From NCBI RefSeq assembly GCF_021165955.1, contig NZ_CP088952.1:620001-684000 (forward strand): a DNA stretch of 64,000 nucleotides, in the 5' to 3' direction. This DNA is from Massilia endophytica. GTDB taxonomy: Bacteria > Pseudomonadota > Gammaproteobacteria > Burkholderiales > Burkholderiaceae_D. Position numbers and translations under genes: made by a program. The notes beneath the pieces are model-generated. The model had not been told where the DNA came from. It searched no databases and saw nothing but the letters and a program-made list of their open reading frames with translations. Below, one piece after another: positions 1 to 7,601 of the stretch. Position 1 is the stretch's first letter, and the number at the start of each line of letters is the position of its first letter.

Positions 1-1
1 G

Positions 2-289
2 GACGCCACCATGAAGGCGACCATCGGCGAGCCATGGCTGCTGCCGGATGCGCCCCAGATTCCGACCCTGCTGAATGTGTTCACGCACTACACCGGCATC
101 AAGGACGCGAAGCCGGTCTCCATTGGCGGCGGCACCAATTCGCGCATGTTCCCGAATGCGGTGAGCTTCGGTCCCGGCATGCCGGGCCAGGTCTACACCG
201 GCCACTCGGAGCATGAATTCATCAGCACCAAGCAGATCATGATGAACCTGGAGATGTACACCGCCGTGCTGGTCGAGCTGGCGAAGTAA
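2..289 (+). CDS. M20-family dipeptidase, C-terminal part
   Basis: This is the C-terminal end of a gene that begins before the window; the reading frame is open from base 2 and a Met at base 11 is probably internal. The segment with SIGGGTNSRMFPNAVSFGP and the following GHSEHEFI resembles the end of PepV/PepD-type M20 metallodipeptidases, where the catalytic domain resumes after the lid domain and a late His helps bind the metal. M20 dipeptidases hydrolyse dipeptides with zinc or a similar metal. The family call rests on this tail alone, so substrate and localisation cannot be given. A strong GC-rich hairpin follows 8 bases after the stop. Confidence 0.75.
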   Translation, partial: DATMKATIGEPWLLPDAPQIPTLLNVFTHYTGIKDAKPVSIGGGTNSRMFPNAVSFGPGMPGQVYTGHSEHEFISTKQIMMNLEMYTAVLVELAK

Positions 290-297
290 TACCGAAA

Positions 298-323
298 GGG
301 GCGGACCAATCGCGGTCCGCCCC
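298..323 (+). terminator. GC-rich hairpin after the M20 peptidase gene
   Basis: GGGGCGGACC pairs perfectly with GGTCCGCCCC around a six-base loop, directly after the stop codon. No clear T-run follows, so this may be a Rho-dependent or mRNA-stabilising hairpin rather than a classic intrinsic terminator. Confidence 0.5.
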
Positions 324-521
324 CGATATTAAAATCAAAAGCTTGAATATTATATTATTTGGCTTTTATCGCAATATGTGGGTTTATTATCCCACTCCCT
401 CCAAAAAGTTATTCCATCTCCCCGCCATTTGATTTACCATGGGCAACAAGGCTGTGGAAACGTGCGGCCTTCAGCCGGTGCCTGGCTGACCTGAAGGCAC
501 AAATTCTTTAATTGAAATATA

Positions 522-543
522 GCTGGCTTATTAATAAGCCAGC
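522..543. promoter_or_regulatory. 22-bp perfect palindrome upstream of the TraB/GumN gene
   Basis: The sequence starting GCTGGCTTATT and its exact reverse complement form a loop-free 22-bp palindrome that ends 12 bases before the ATG at 556, next to the ribosome binding site CGGGGA. It lies in an AT-rich 230-base gap. It could be an operator for a dimeric regulator or a hairpin that hides the ribosome binding site. Confidence 0.35.
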
Positions 544-555
544 CGGGGAATTTGT

Positions 556-1506
556 ATGCCGCGATTTTTGCTGTTGCTTGTTGCGATATTTATTACATGG
601 TCGGCGAATAGCATGGAAATGAATGTGCCCCATGCGGTCGCATCCGCGTCCGCCTCCTCCCAGCCGATCCAGCTCAAGCCGGTTCCGCGGCGCGGCGCGC
701 TCTACCGCGTGCGCCACGACGGCAAGACGAGCTACCTCTTCGGCACCATCCACGTCGGCAAACAGAATTTCTTCCCGCTGGAACCTGAAGTGACCCGCGC
801 CCTGGCCGATGCCAGCTCGCTGGTCCTGGAACTGGACACCCGAGCCTATGAACCCTTCCAGCAGGCCCTGGCAAAATACGGCAGCTATCCGGCAGGGCAG
901 ACCATTTCCCAGCATCTCTCGCCCATGGCGCTGGCCAGGTTGAACAAGGCGCTGGCCAAGGCGGGCATGACCTTGTCCAGCGTGGAGCAGTACCGGCCCT
1001 GGCTGGTCGCCAATATCCTCGTGGGCACCGAGATCGAAAAGAACGGTTACCACCGCTCCAACGGTGTGGAAGGCTTCCTGCTGTCGGCCGCCGTGAAGCA
1101 GAAGAAGAAAGTGCGCGAACTGGAGTCGGCCGACTACCAGCTCAGCCTGTTCGCATCGCTGGACGATGGGCAGCAGGAGCGCTACCTGCTCGAAAACATC
1201 GCAGAGCTGGATAACGGCATGGCGCTGAAGAAGTCGGCAGGCCTGATCGACGCGTGGAGCAATGCGGACGCGGAACGCATCGCGGCGCTCACCCGCGAGC
1301 TGACCACGGGCGACACGGTATCGGCCATGTTCATGGACCGTACCCTGCTGCGCAAGCGGAATCCTGAAATGGCGGCCAATATCGAAGCCATCATGAAGAA
1401 CGAGAAGGTCGCCTTCGTCGGCATCGGCCTGCTGCACCTGGTGGGCGAGAACGGCGTACCCGAACTGTTGCGGCAGCGCGGGTACGAGGTCGAGAAAATG
1501 TATTGA
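556..1506 (+). CDS. TraB/GumN family protein
   Basis: The 316-residue product starts with a signal peptide-like segment (MPRFLLLLVAIFITWSANS), so it is probably exported. The TraB/GumN fold is indicated by the GTIHVG motif near residue 70, by a helical middle with a conserved LVLELD stretch, and by the C-terminal block FVGIGLLHLVGENGVPELL followed by RGYEVE. Family members resemble Tiki-type putative metalloproteases, and the conserved His and Glu residues are candidate metal ligands, but bacterial substrates are mostly unknown. The ATG at 556 is preceded by CGGGGA and an unusual 22-bp palindrome. The gene ends directly against the convergent lipoprotein gene on the other strand. Confidence 0.85.
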   Translation: MPRFLLLLVAIFITWSANSMEMNVPHAVASASASSQPIQLKPVPRRGALYRVRHDGKTSYLFGTIHVGKQNFFPLEPEVTRALADASSLVLELDTRAYEPFQQALAKYGSYPAGQTISQHLSPMALARLNKALAKAGMTLSSVEQYRPWLVANILVGTEIEKNGYHRSNGVEGFLLSAAVKQKKKVRELESADYQLSLFASLDDGQQERYLLENIAELDNGMALKKSAGLIDAWSNADAERIAALTRELTTGDTVSAMFMDRTLLRKRNPEMAANIEAIMKNEKVAFVGIGLLHLVGENGVPELLRQRGYEVEKMY

Positions 1507-1923
1507 TTATTGGCGCGTCAGCATGCCGTTGCTGTACATGACGCGGTCGCCCACTTTATAGTCGGGCATCATTTCCACATTCACGCTGCGGCTGCTGCCG
1601 TCGTCGCCGCGCACGGTGACGCGGTAGACGCGGTCGGAAGTCGTGCTGGTGCTGCCGCCGGCGGCTGCCGCCGCCACCGAGCCGCCCACGCCGATTCCGG
1701 CATCCTGGCGCGACATCGGTTCAATCGAAAGTACGGTGGCGCTCCAGTTCTGCGCCATGTTCGTCTGCATTCCCCCTTCGGTTTCGCTGTCCATATTGCT
1801 GGACGCGGTGCGGGGTGTACTGCCGGAGGTGCCGCTGGAGGTGGTGCTGGTGCCGCTATCCGTGTTGGCGCAGGCGGCGAGTGCAGAGCATGCCAATACC
1901 AGTAGTGCGTTCTTCACATTCAT
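1507..1923 (-). CDS. Small putative outer-membrane lipoprotein
   Basis: The start is the ATG at 1923, preceded by the Shine-Dalgarno sequence AAGGGAG; the frame stays open further upstream but that part looks non-coding. The 138-residue product has a lipoprotein signal, LLVLACSALAAC, with the lipobox Cys at about residue 18. A Ser/Thr/Gly-rich low-complexity linker follows. The rest contains a Gly/Ala-rich segment (GIGVGGSVAAAAAGG) like the glycine-zipper hairpins of SlyB/Pcp-type lipoproteins, and a small C-terminal beta domain with DYKVGDRVMYSNG. Function is unknown; an envelope role is inferred from the lipobox and Gly-rich segment. Confidence 0.8.
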   Translation of the reverse strand: MNVKNALLVLACSALAACANTDSGTSTTSSGTSGSTPRTASSNMDSETEGGMQTNMAQNWSATVLSIEPMSRQDAGIGVGGSVAAAAAGGSTSTTSDRVYRVTVRGDDGSSRSVNVEMMPDYKVGDRVMYSNGMLTRQ

Positions 1924-2080
1924 GATGAGTCTCCCTTGGTAAGGTGGAACAGCTCTCGAAAACCGACAGAGACACCGATTGTAGATTCCGATGTCGGCGC
2001 ATCGCGCACGATTGACTGAAATCAAAAGTTCCTGTAGAGGGGCCCGCCATAATTGTGCGTCCATTTCTCTGGAGGGCGCT

Positions 2081-2380
2081 ATGCCGAAGCAGAACACGGA
2101 AGCTGTGGTGACCAGCCTGGTCGATTCGCTGTGCGGAGTGGAGCAGGAGCGCAAGCGCCACGTGCTGCGCGAAGCCCTGTTCGGCCTGGTGCGCCTGGCC
2201 AAGGCCGAGCAGATGGTGGCGATACGTCAGGACTGCGAGCGCGCGGCCGGCATTGCGGCCGGGGCGCGCCACCGCCGCCACACCCGTGCCATGCTGCGCA
2301 AGATCGCCATGGACGTCAATTCAGGCCAGCGCCGCCTGGAGTTCGAGCAAAGCCGGGACGAGCAGAACAAGCCGCGCTAG
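2081..2380 (+). CDS. Conserved small protein of unknown function
   Basis: A 99-residue, highly charged protein with no signal peptide or membrane segment. The ATG at 2081 follows a good ribosome binding site (TGGAGGGCGCT), which selects it over an upstream start in the same frame. Predicted content is alpha-helical and Arg/Glu-rich (VEQERKRHVLREALFGLVRLAKAEQ), ending in a basic/acidic tail. I do not recognise a family. Its stop codon overlaps the stop codon of the convergent VanZ-like gene by two bases. Confidence 0.65.
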   Translation: MPKQNTEAVVTSLVDSLCGVEQERKRHVLREALFGLVRLAKAEQMVAIRQDCERAAGIAAGARHRRHTRAMLRKIAMDVNSGQRRLEFEQSRDEQNKPR

Positions 2381-2769
2381 ACGGGCACCCGGCGCGCCGT
2401 CCACAGCATCCACATCAGGCTGGCCGTCGTCATCGCTGCGATGCAGTCCACGTACCAGTCCTCCACGGCGCCGTGGCGGTAGGGCAGGAAGCTCTGCACG
2501 AATTCGTCCAGCGCCCCCATGACCGCAATCGTCAGCACAGCCTTGATGGCGCGCTGCGCCTTCGTCCCCAGGCTCCCGGTGAAGATGAGGAAGGCAAGCG
2601 TGGCGTAGCCGCAGGAATGCAGCACCACGCCGGACGCGATCTTCGCCGCGTCGGCGCGCGCGCCCGGAATCGAGCCGATGGCCACCACCAGCAGGAACAG
2701 GCCCATGGCCCCCCAGTAGCGCAGGCGCGCATGGGAGGAAGTCAGCAGCAGTTGTTCGAGGAATTTCAT
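2377..2769 (-). CDS. VanZ-like family membrane protein
   Basis: The product, 130 residues from the ATG at 2769, has four predicted membrane helices in a VanZ-like arrangement. Helix 1 is YWGAMGLFLLVVAIGSIPG; the middle holds HSCGYATLAFLIF and the loop ALDEFVQSFLPYRHGAVEDWYVDCIAA, where the acidic E-D-x-x-x-D pattern is typical of the family. VanZ proteins are small integral membrane proteins; the founding member gives low-level teicoplanin resistance, but most chromosomal copies have no assigned role. Possible starts upstream fall inside a terminator T-run, so the ATG at 2769 is preferred. A sigma-70-like promoter lies directly before it, which would give a nearly leaderless mRNA. Confidence 0.75.
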   Translation of the reverse strand: MKFLEQLLLTSSHARLRYWGAMGLFLLVVAIGSIPGARADAAKIASGVVLHSCGYATLAFLIFTGSLGTKAQRAIKAVLTIAVMGALDEFVQSFLPYRHGAVEDWYVDCIAAMTTASLMWMLWTARRVPV

Positions 2770-2779
2770 CACGGCCGCC

Positions 2780-2808
2780 ACAATAGCATGCCTGAAGCCG
2801 CAGCTCAA
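2780..2808 (-). promoter_or_regulatory. Predicted sigma-70 promoter of the VanZ-like gene
   Basis: On the minus strand TTGAGC is followed after 17 bases by TATTGT. The -10 box lies 11 bases before the ATG at 2769, so the transcript would be almost leaderless. Confidence 0.4.
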
Positions 2809-2836
2809 AAAAGACGCCCGCTGGTGAAAGCGGGCG
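2807..2836 (-). terminator. Rho-independent terminator ending the candidate small RNA
   Basis: On the minus strand an eight-base stem CGCCCGCT/AGCGGGCG with a six-base loop is followed by a short spacer and six T. The plus strand lacks a T-run, so the direction is clear. It cannot end the SDR gene, because that gene already has its own terminator at 2996-3025. Confidence 0.7.
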
Positions 2837-2937
2837 CAAACCCTGTTCGGGCCAAGAGATCAATTCGGAGCGGTACGCCGGACTGCTCCAGCGTACCTGT
2901 TCTGCCATCACGCATATCGGTTGCATGTATCGCAGAT
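2807..2937 (-). ncRNA. Candidate small structured RNA
   Basis: The 363 bases between the SDR gene and the VanZ-like gene hold two independent minus-strand terminators with about 160 bases between them and no convincing reading frame. This middle part contains an 11-bp stem with a four-base loop (arms 2872-2882 and 2887-2897, one G-T pair). A possible -10 box TATACT lies at 2949-2944, without a good -35 box. The simplest reading is a separate RNA of about 130 bases, ending at the terminator at 2807. I do not recognise it as 6S RNA, the signal recognition particle RNA, tmRNA or a known riboswitch. It could also be an attenuated leader of the VanZ-like gene. Confidence 0.4.
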
Positions 2938-2995
2938 GTGTCCAGTATAGGGAGCCTATGTGACAGGGCTATGACTGCACGCAAGGCGCGGGACG

Positions 2996-3025
2996 AAAAA
3001 AAAGCCCGCTTTTGAGGGCGGGCTT
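2996..3025 (-). terminator. Rho-independent terminator of the SDR gene / lemA operon
   Basis: On the minus strand AGCCCGC pairs with GCGGGCT around an eight-base loop and is followed by eight T. It lies 108 bases after the SDR stop codon. Confidence 0.75.
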
Positions 3026-3132
3026 CAAACTATTATCTTGGAGGAGAATAGTGGAGACAGGTGTAATTATGCTGCGCCGCCACATATAAATCCAATTCTT
3101 ATTTTCGATATGAGACATATCGAATGTGAATA

Positions 3133-3900
3133 TCACTCTTCCTTGACCGGCACGGTGTAGTTCAGGGCCATGCGGCCGCCGTCCACGAACAGGGTCTGGC
3201 CCGTCATGTAGCTGGCGTCGTCGCTGGCCAGGAAGGCGGCGATGGAGGCGACTTCTTCCGGCTCGCCGCAGCGGCCCAGCGGAGTACGCGAGAGGATGGT
3301 GTGGCGTGCTTCCGGGCTGGCCAGTACCGCCTTCTTCGCCAGCTCGGTCAGGATGGTGCCGGGGCCGATGCCGTTCACGCGGATGCCATAGGGCGCCAGG
3401 TTCAGCGCCATCACCTTGGTCAGCTGGTTCACGCCGCCCTTCGATACCACATAGGGAACCTGGTTCGGAATGGCCAGCTCCGAGTTCACGCTGGACATGT
3501 TGATGATGCAGCCGCTCTTGCGCTTCACCATTTCGCGCGCCACGGCCTGCCCGCAGAGGAACATGGACTTCAGGTTGGTGCGCAGCACCCGGTCGAAATC
3601 CTCTTCGGCCAGGTCGAGGAAATCGGCGGCGTGGGTCACGCCCGCATTGTTGATGAGGATATCGATGGCGCCGAACTCCGCCAGCGTGGCGGCGACCAGG
3701 GCATCCACCTCGGCCTTGATGCCGACGTCGCAGGCGTGGAAGCGGGCCTGCGGGCCAAGCGCCTCGGCGGCTTCGCGGCCCTCGGGCCGGATATCGGCCA
3801 GCATCACGCGCGCGCCTTCTTGCACCAGACGTGTGGCGCAGGCAAGGCCGATGCCCTGCGTTGCGCCGGTGACGATGGCTACCTTGTTCTGAAGTTTCAT
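3133..3900 (-). CDS. SDR-family NAD(P)-dependent oxidoreductase
   Basis: This 255-residue protein has the full classical short-chain dehydrogenase pattern. The Rossmann nucleotide-binding motif TGATQGIG starts near residue 11, DV is at about 58, NNAG lies near residue 90, and the catalytic Ser-Tyr-Lys set appears as MSSVNSELA, then PYVVSK. The C-terminal MTGQTLFVDGG is also typical. An Asp at the end of beta-strand 2 (MLADIRPEG) suggests NAD rather than NADP. The substrate is unknown. The ATG at 3900 is 38 bases after the TPM gene, so it may be the last gene of the lemA operon, which then ends at the terminator at 2996-3025. Confidence 0.88.
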   Translation of the reverse strand: MKLQNKVAIVTGATQGIGLACATRLVQEGARVMLADIRPEGREAAEALGPQARFHACDVGIKAEVDALVAATLAEFGAIDILINNAGVTHAADFLDLAEEDFDRVLRTNLKSMFLCGQAVAREMVKRKSGCIINMSSVNSELAIPNQVPYVVSKGGVNQLTKVMALNLAPYGIRVNGIGPGTILTELAKKAVLASPEARHTILSRTPLGRCGEPEEVASIAAFLASDDASYMTGQTLFVDGGRMALNYTVPVKEE

Positions 3901-3938
3901 GTCCGCTTCCCTGCAAATTCGAAGAAGCGGATTGTAGC

Positions 3939-4463
3939 CTAGAGAATGACCGCTTCGTTCGGCAGCTGGTTCGGGCGCGAGCCGTCTGCCGGGAAGTGCT
4001 TCTGCAGCAGGGTATTGAGCTGGGCCAGCGCGGCCAGGGTGCTGTCGTGGAACTCGCCCTTGGCGAAGCCTTGCGTCATGGTGCGGCACACGTCCTGCCA
4101 CTCCCCATCGGCGATCAGGCGGCCCACATTGCGGTCGGCTACGATATCGACCTCGCGCGCCGCCAGGTTCACGTAAATAAGTACGCCGCAGTTCTCTTCC
4201 GTGTCCCACACGCCATACTGGGCGAAGAGGGCGCGGGCGCGCTGCCGGTTGCTCACGTTGGCGAAGGCTGCGCCAACAGGCAGCGCAGGCTCCACGATCA
4301 GTCTCACTTCGGCGCGGTGCATACGCTCGCCTTCGGTGATGGCTGTTTCGATATCCTTCAGCGTCGCGGCAGGGAAAGAGCGGCGTCCGGCGCCGGCGCC
4401 TGTCATCCAGTGGCGCAGTGCGCGCCGGCAGCGGCCGAGGAAAGTCGTGGGTAGTGCGCTCAT
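3939..4463 (-). CDS. TPM-domain (YgcG-like) protein, short paralogue
   Basis: A 174-residue protein made mainly of a TPM domain, recognisable by the segments MHRAEVRLIVEPALP, WDTEENCGVLIYVNLAAREVDIV and IADGEWQDVCRTMTQGFAKGEF. There is no clear signal peptide; the N-terminus is basic, so it may act at the cytoplasmic face of the membrane, unlike its longer neighbour. TPM domains occur in photosystem II repair proteins and in bacterial proteins linked to lemA. The start codon overlaps the stop codon of the upstream TPM gene as TAATG, which points to translational coupling. Biochemical function is unknown. Confidence 0.8.
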   Translation of the reverse strand: MSALPTTFLGRCRRALRHWMTGAGAGRRSFPAATLKDIETAITEGERMHRAEVRLIVEPALPVGAAFANVSNRQRARALFAQYGVWDTEENCGVLIYVNLAAREVDIVADRNVGRLIADGEWQDVCRTMTQGFAKGEFHDSTLAALAQLNTLLQKHFPADGSRPNQLPNEAVIL

Positions 4464-5452
4464 TACCAGTCTCCCGAGGCGCCGCCGCCGTCAAAGCTGC
4501 CGCCGCCACCGCCGCCGAAACCACCGCCACCGCTGCCGAAGCCACCGCCGCCACTGAAGCCGCCGCCGCTCCAGCCGCCGCGGTTCGCCTGGCCCAATGC
4601 ATTGCCGATGGCGCTGCCGATCAGCACTCCGGCCGCATCCGAACCCCAGCCCGAGCGGCGCAGTCCGCGGCTGCGGCCCCGGAACATGGGCAGCACGACG
4701 AAGACACCGAAGAGCAGAAGCGGCACGAGCCAGCTCCCGCCGGATTCCTGCTCGCGCTTCGGCTGCTGCTTCGCCTTCGGCGCGGGCAGCTGTTCCTTGT
4801 CGATCAGCGTGGCAATGGCGCTCACGCCCGCCGTCAGGCCGCCGTAGAAGTCATTGTTGCGGAAATGGGGCGCGATCACGTCCTGCAGCACGCGCTTCGA
4901 TTGCGCGTCGGTCAGCGAGCCCTGGACACCGCGTCCGGACTCGATGCGCAGGCGGCGCAATGCAGGCGGATTATCCTTCGCCACCACCAGCAGCACGCCG
5001 TCGTCCACGCCCTTGCGCCCCAGTTTCCACGCCTCCACGACGCGGATGCTGAACTGCTCGATGGATTCGGGTGCGGTACTGGACATCAGGAGCACCGCGA
5101 TCTGGCTGCCCGTGCGCTGTTCATAGTCGGCCAGCACCGACTCGAGCGAGGTGCGCTGCTGCGGCGTAAGCATGTTCACCTGGTCGGTGACGCGGGCCTT
5201 CAGTTCCGGCACCTTCGCCAGTTCCTGGGCGGTGGCGTTCACCGCGATCATCAGCGTCAGGCAGATGACCAGCAGCGCAAAGACGATGCGCGGCGCCAGG
5301 CTTTCCGAATGCAGGCGCGAGGCCATCGCCCCGCGCAGCCGGTCCCGCAGGCGCGGCCGGCGGCGCGCATCGATACGCTCGTCGGTGATCTCCGCCGTGC
5401 CGCTCCATTTGCCCACCGAAGGGTGGGTTTCCTCGTCACGCCTGCGTGCCAT
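4463..5452 (-). CDS. TPM-domain (YgcG-like) membrane protein with Gly-rich tail
   Basis: This 329-residue protein has a basic N-terminus of about 50 residues and a membrane segment (IVFALLVICLTLMIAVNA, about residues 56-73). The TPM domain spans about 90-210 with TGSQIAVLLMSS, GVDDGVLLVVA and LRIESGRGVQGSLTD. A second membrane helix (SWLVPLLLFGVFVVLPMF) and a Gly/Ser-rich tail with Trp and Phe end the protein. The layout matches YgcG proteins. It lies 9 bases after lemA and overlaps the next TPM gene, so the three form one operon, a pairing seen in many bacteria. An internal Met at residue 43 is an alternative start that would give a cleaner signal peptide, but TAAGG before the first ATG supports the longer form. 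Confidence 0.85.
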   Translation of the reverse strand: MARRRDEETHPSVGKWSGTAEITDERIDARRRPRLRDRLRGAMASRLHSESLAPRIVFALLVICLTLMIAVNATAQELAKVPELKARVTDQVNMLTPQQRTSLESVLADYEQRTGSQIAVLLMSSTAPESIEQFSIRVVEAWKLGRKGVDDGVLLVVAKDNPPALRRLRIESGRGVQGSLTDAQSKRVLQDVIAPHFRNNDFYGGLTAGVSAIATLIDKEQLPAPKAKQQPKREQESGGSWLVPLLLFGVFVVLPMFRGRSRGLRRSGWGSDAAGVLIGSAIGNALGQANRGGWSGGGFSGGGGFGSGGGGFGGGGGGSFDGGGASGDW

Positions 5453-5461
5453 GGTGTGGCC

Positions 5462-6064
5462 TTACTTCTTGCCGAAATCGACGGTTGGTGCGGTCGAAAT
5501 GGCTTTCTCGTTTTCGACCTGGAAGGTCGGCTTCACCTCGTAGCCGAACATCATGGCCGTGAGGTTGGTCGGGAAGCGCCGCGCCAGCACGTTGTACTCC
5601 TGCACCGTGCTGATGTAACGCTGGCGCGCCACGGTGATACGGTTTTCAGTTCCTTCCAGCTGCGACTGCAGGTCGCGGAAGCTGGTATCGGCCTTCAGGT
5701 CCGGATAGCGCTCCGAAACGGCCATCAGGCGCGACAGGGCGGAGGACAGCTCGCCCTGGGCCTGCTGGAACTTCTGGAAGGCGGCCGGGTTGTTCAGGAC
5801 CTCCGGCGTGATCTGCACGCTGGTCGCCTGGGCGCGCGCCTTGGTGACGGCTTCCAGGGTTTCGCGTTCATGCGAGGCATAGCCCTTGACGGTGTTGACC
5901 AGGTTCGGAATCAGGTCCGCCCGGCGCTGGTACTGGTTCACCACCTCGCCCCAGGAGGCTTTGATGGCTTCGTCCTTGCTCTGGAACTCGTTGTAGCCGC
6001 AGCCGCTCAGCAGCACAGCCAGCGCACCCAAGGCAATCCACTTGGAAATCAGTACCTTACCCAT
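5462..6064 (-). CDS. lemA: LemA family lipoprotein
   Basis: The ATG at 6064 follows an excellent ribosome binding site (AAGGAGAG). The 200-residue product begins with a lipoprotein signal, IALGALAVLLSGC, with the lipid-modified Cys at about residue 22. The helical LemA domain follows and contains the signature VVNQYQRRADLIPNLVNTVKG and, later, RYISTVQEYNVLARRFP. LemA proteins are membrane-attached four-helix proteins; the name comes from a Listeria antigen, and the molecular role is unclear. Two TPM-domain genes follow, the usual partnership. Confidence 0.92.
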   Translation of the reverse strand: MGKVLISKWIALGALAVLLSGCGYNEFQSKDEAIKASWGEVVNQYQRRADLIPNLVNTVKGYASHERETLEAVTKARAQATSVQITPEVLNNPAAFQKFQQAQGELSSALSRLMAVSERYPDLKADTSFRDLQSQLEGTENRITVARQRYISTVQEYNVLARRFPTNLTAMMFGYEVKPTFQVENEKAISTAPTVDFGKK

Positions 6065-6156
6065 CGTTCTCTCCTTCTTATTGGTTTTCAGACTATACAC
6101 GTTTAGCAGGAAGCAATTTGTTCGGTGAGACACACAGTGAGCCCACCGTGCGCCGT

Positions 6157-6162
6157 TATAAT
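6157..6162 (+). promoter_or_regulatory. Predicted -10 box upstream of pyrF
   Basis: A perfect TATAAT lies 35 bases before the GTG start of pyrF. No good -35 hexamer is seen at 16-18 bases. Confidence 0.35.
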
Positions 6163-6196
6163 GGTGGGTTTGCAACGAAATTAAAAGGGGTGGCTC

Positions 6197-7018
6197 GTGA
6201 ATTTTATTAACAAACTGAACGCTGCCTGGACCGCGAACGACTCCCTGCTGTGCGTTGGCCTCGACCCTGACATGGAGCGCCTCCCGGCCCAGTTCCGCTC
6301 CGACCCGGACGGCATCACCCGCTTCTGCACCGAGATCATCGACGCCACTGCCGACCTCGCCTGCGCCTTCAAGCCGCAGATCGCCTATTTCGCGGCCTTG
6401 GGCGCCGAGCGCCAGCTGGAAGCCATCTGCGCCTACCTGCGCGCCAACTATCCCGAGATTCCCCTGATCCTCGACGCCAAGCGCGGCGACATCGGCGCCA
6501 CCGCCAAGCAGTATGCACGCGAAGCCTTCGACCGCTATGGCGCCGACGCTGTTACCGTGAACCCCTACATGGGTTCGGACTCTGTCGAGCCCTATATGGA
6601 ATGGAAGGACCGCGGCGTGATCGTGCTGTGCCGCACCTCGAACGCGGGCGGCTCCGACCTGCAGTTCCTGCAGGTGGACGGCAAACCCCTGTACCAGCAC
6701 GTCGCGGCGCTCGTGTCGCAGAAGTGGAATGCGAACGGCCAGTGCGCGCTGGTGGTGGGCGCCACCTTCCCCGAAGAACTGGCGCAGGTGCGCGCCATCG
6801 TGGGCGACATGCCGCTGCTGGTGCCCGGCATCGGCGCGCAGGGTGGCGATATCGCAGCGACCGTCAAGTCCGGCCGCACGGCGGCAGGCACGGGCATGAT
6901 GATCAACTCCTCCCGCGCCATCCTCTACGCGCCACAGAAAGCAGGCGAAGACTTCGCCGAAGCCGCCCGCCGCGTCGCCATCGAAACCCGCGACGCGATC
7001 AACCTGCATCGCGGTTGA
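6197..7018 (+). CDS. pyrF: Orotidine 5'-phosphate decarboxylase, type 2
   Basis: The enzyme converts OMP to UMP, the last step of de novo pyrimidine synthesis. The 273-residue length and the sequence fit the longer type-2 subfamily. The catalytic motif LDAKRGDIG (Asp-x-Lys-x-x-Asp, near residues 93-99) is intact, and the phosphate-binding end VPGIGAQGGD is present. The start is a GTG at 6197 preceded by AAAAGGGG. It appears to be transcribed alone. Confidence 0.95.
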   Translation: MNFINKLNAAWTANDSLLCVGLDPDMERLPAQFRSDPDGITRFCTEIIDATADLACAFKPQIAYFAALGAERQLEAICAYLRANYPEIPLILDAKRGDIGATAKQYAREAFDRYGADAVTVNPYMGSDSVEPYMEWKDRGVIVLCRTSNAGGSDLQFLQVDGKPLYQHVAALVSQKWNANGQCALVVGATFPEELAQVRAIVGDMPLLVPGIGAQGGDIAATVKSGRTAAGTGMMINSSRAILYAPQKAGEDFAEAARRVAIETRDAINLHRG

Positions 7019-7045
7019 ACGCAGGGCGCGTGGTCTGTTCGGAGC

Positions 7046-7585
7046 ATGTTAAGTTTGCTCTACTGCCTGATGTCTGGAACCACGGCGCTCCTTGCGGCGC
7101 TGTGTTTCTTCTTCTCCTATCTGTCGTATGACACAGGTTTTCATCAGATTCGTGGACAAGAGGGCATCCTGATCGCTCACGCGAAAGGACTGATCGATGC
7201 GTATCGATCCCATGAGGGGCGGTTGCCTGAATCGAAGGACCTCCTCTCTTGGATGGAGCGAGATGGTTTCAGGTGTGAAGGGATCGGTTGCGACTATAGA
7301 ACGAAAGAGTTTGCGCCCAAGCTGACCGAATTGTTTGGCAAAGCGCCTGCCGATGCGTACACCTTCTCCTTCTGGACGGGCGAGGTCTTTGTGACATACG
7401 CGTCCTGGCAAGAGGATGCCGGCTATTTGTCTATTGATGATCTCAACTATACATTTGGGGTGAGGAATGCGGCCGTCGCCGTGTGGGCCTTTGTGGGAAT
7501 GATTTTTGTCACCGTCACAGGCTGGGTTATCATCAATCTTGTTGCTCCGTTTCGTAGTGCCAGGGACACGGACGCAGCCAGCTAG
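7046..7585 (+). CDS. Small two-helix membrane protein of unknown function
   Basis: The 179-residue product has a membrane helix near each end (SGTTALLAALCFFFSYLSY and AVAVWAFVGMIFVTVTGWVIINLV) and a soluble middle of about 100 residues with two nearby Cys residues (RCEGIGCDY). The middle is probably periplasmic. I do not recognise a family. Base composition is clearly lower in GC than in the neighbours, and the next gene shares this, so the pair may have been acquired together. Only 16 bases separate its stop from the start of the next gene. Confidence 0.6.
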   Translation: MLSLLYCLMSGTTALLAALCFFFSYLSYDTGFHQIRGQEGILIAHAKGLIDAYRSHEGRLPESKDLLSWMERDGFRCEGIGCDYRTKEFAPKLTELFGKAPADAYTFSFWTGEVFVTYASWQEDAGYLSIDDLNYTFGVRNAAVAVWAFVGMIFVTVTGWVIINLVAPFRSARDTDAAS

Positions 7586-7601
7586 AACATGGACATTGCC
7601 T

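Noticed and set aside
4418..6106. 562-codon frame antisense to the TPM and lemA genes
   Set aside because: Low-complexity, His/Arg-rich product with no domain; the real genes are on the other strand.
7434..7448. FNR-like TTGAT...TCAA inside the small membrane protein gene
   Set aside because: The spacing and right half do not fit and it lies inside a coding region.
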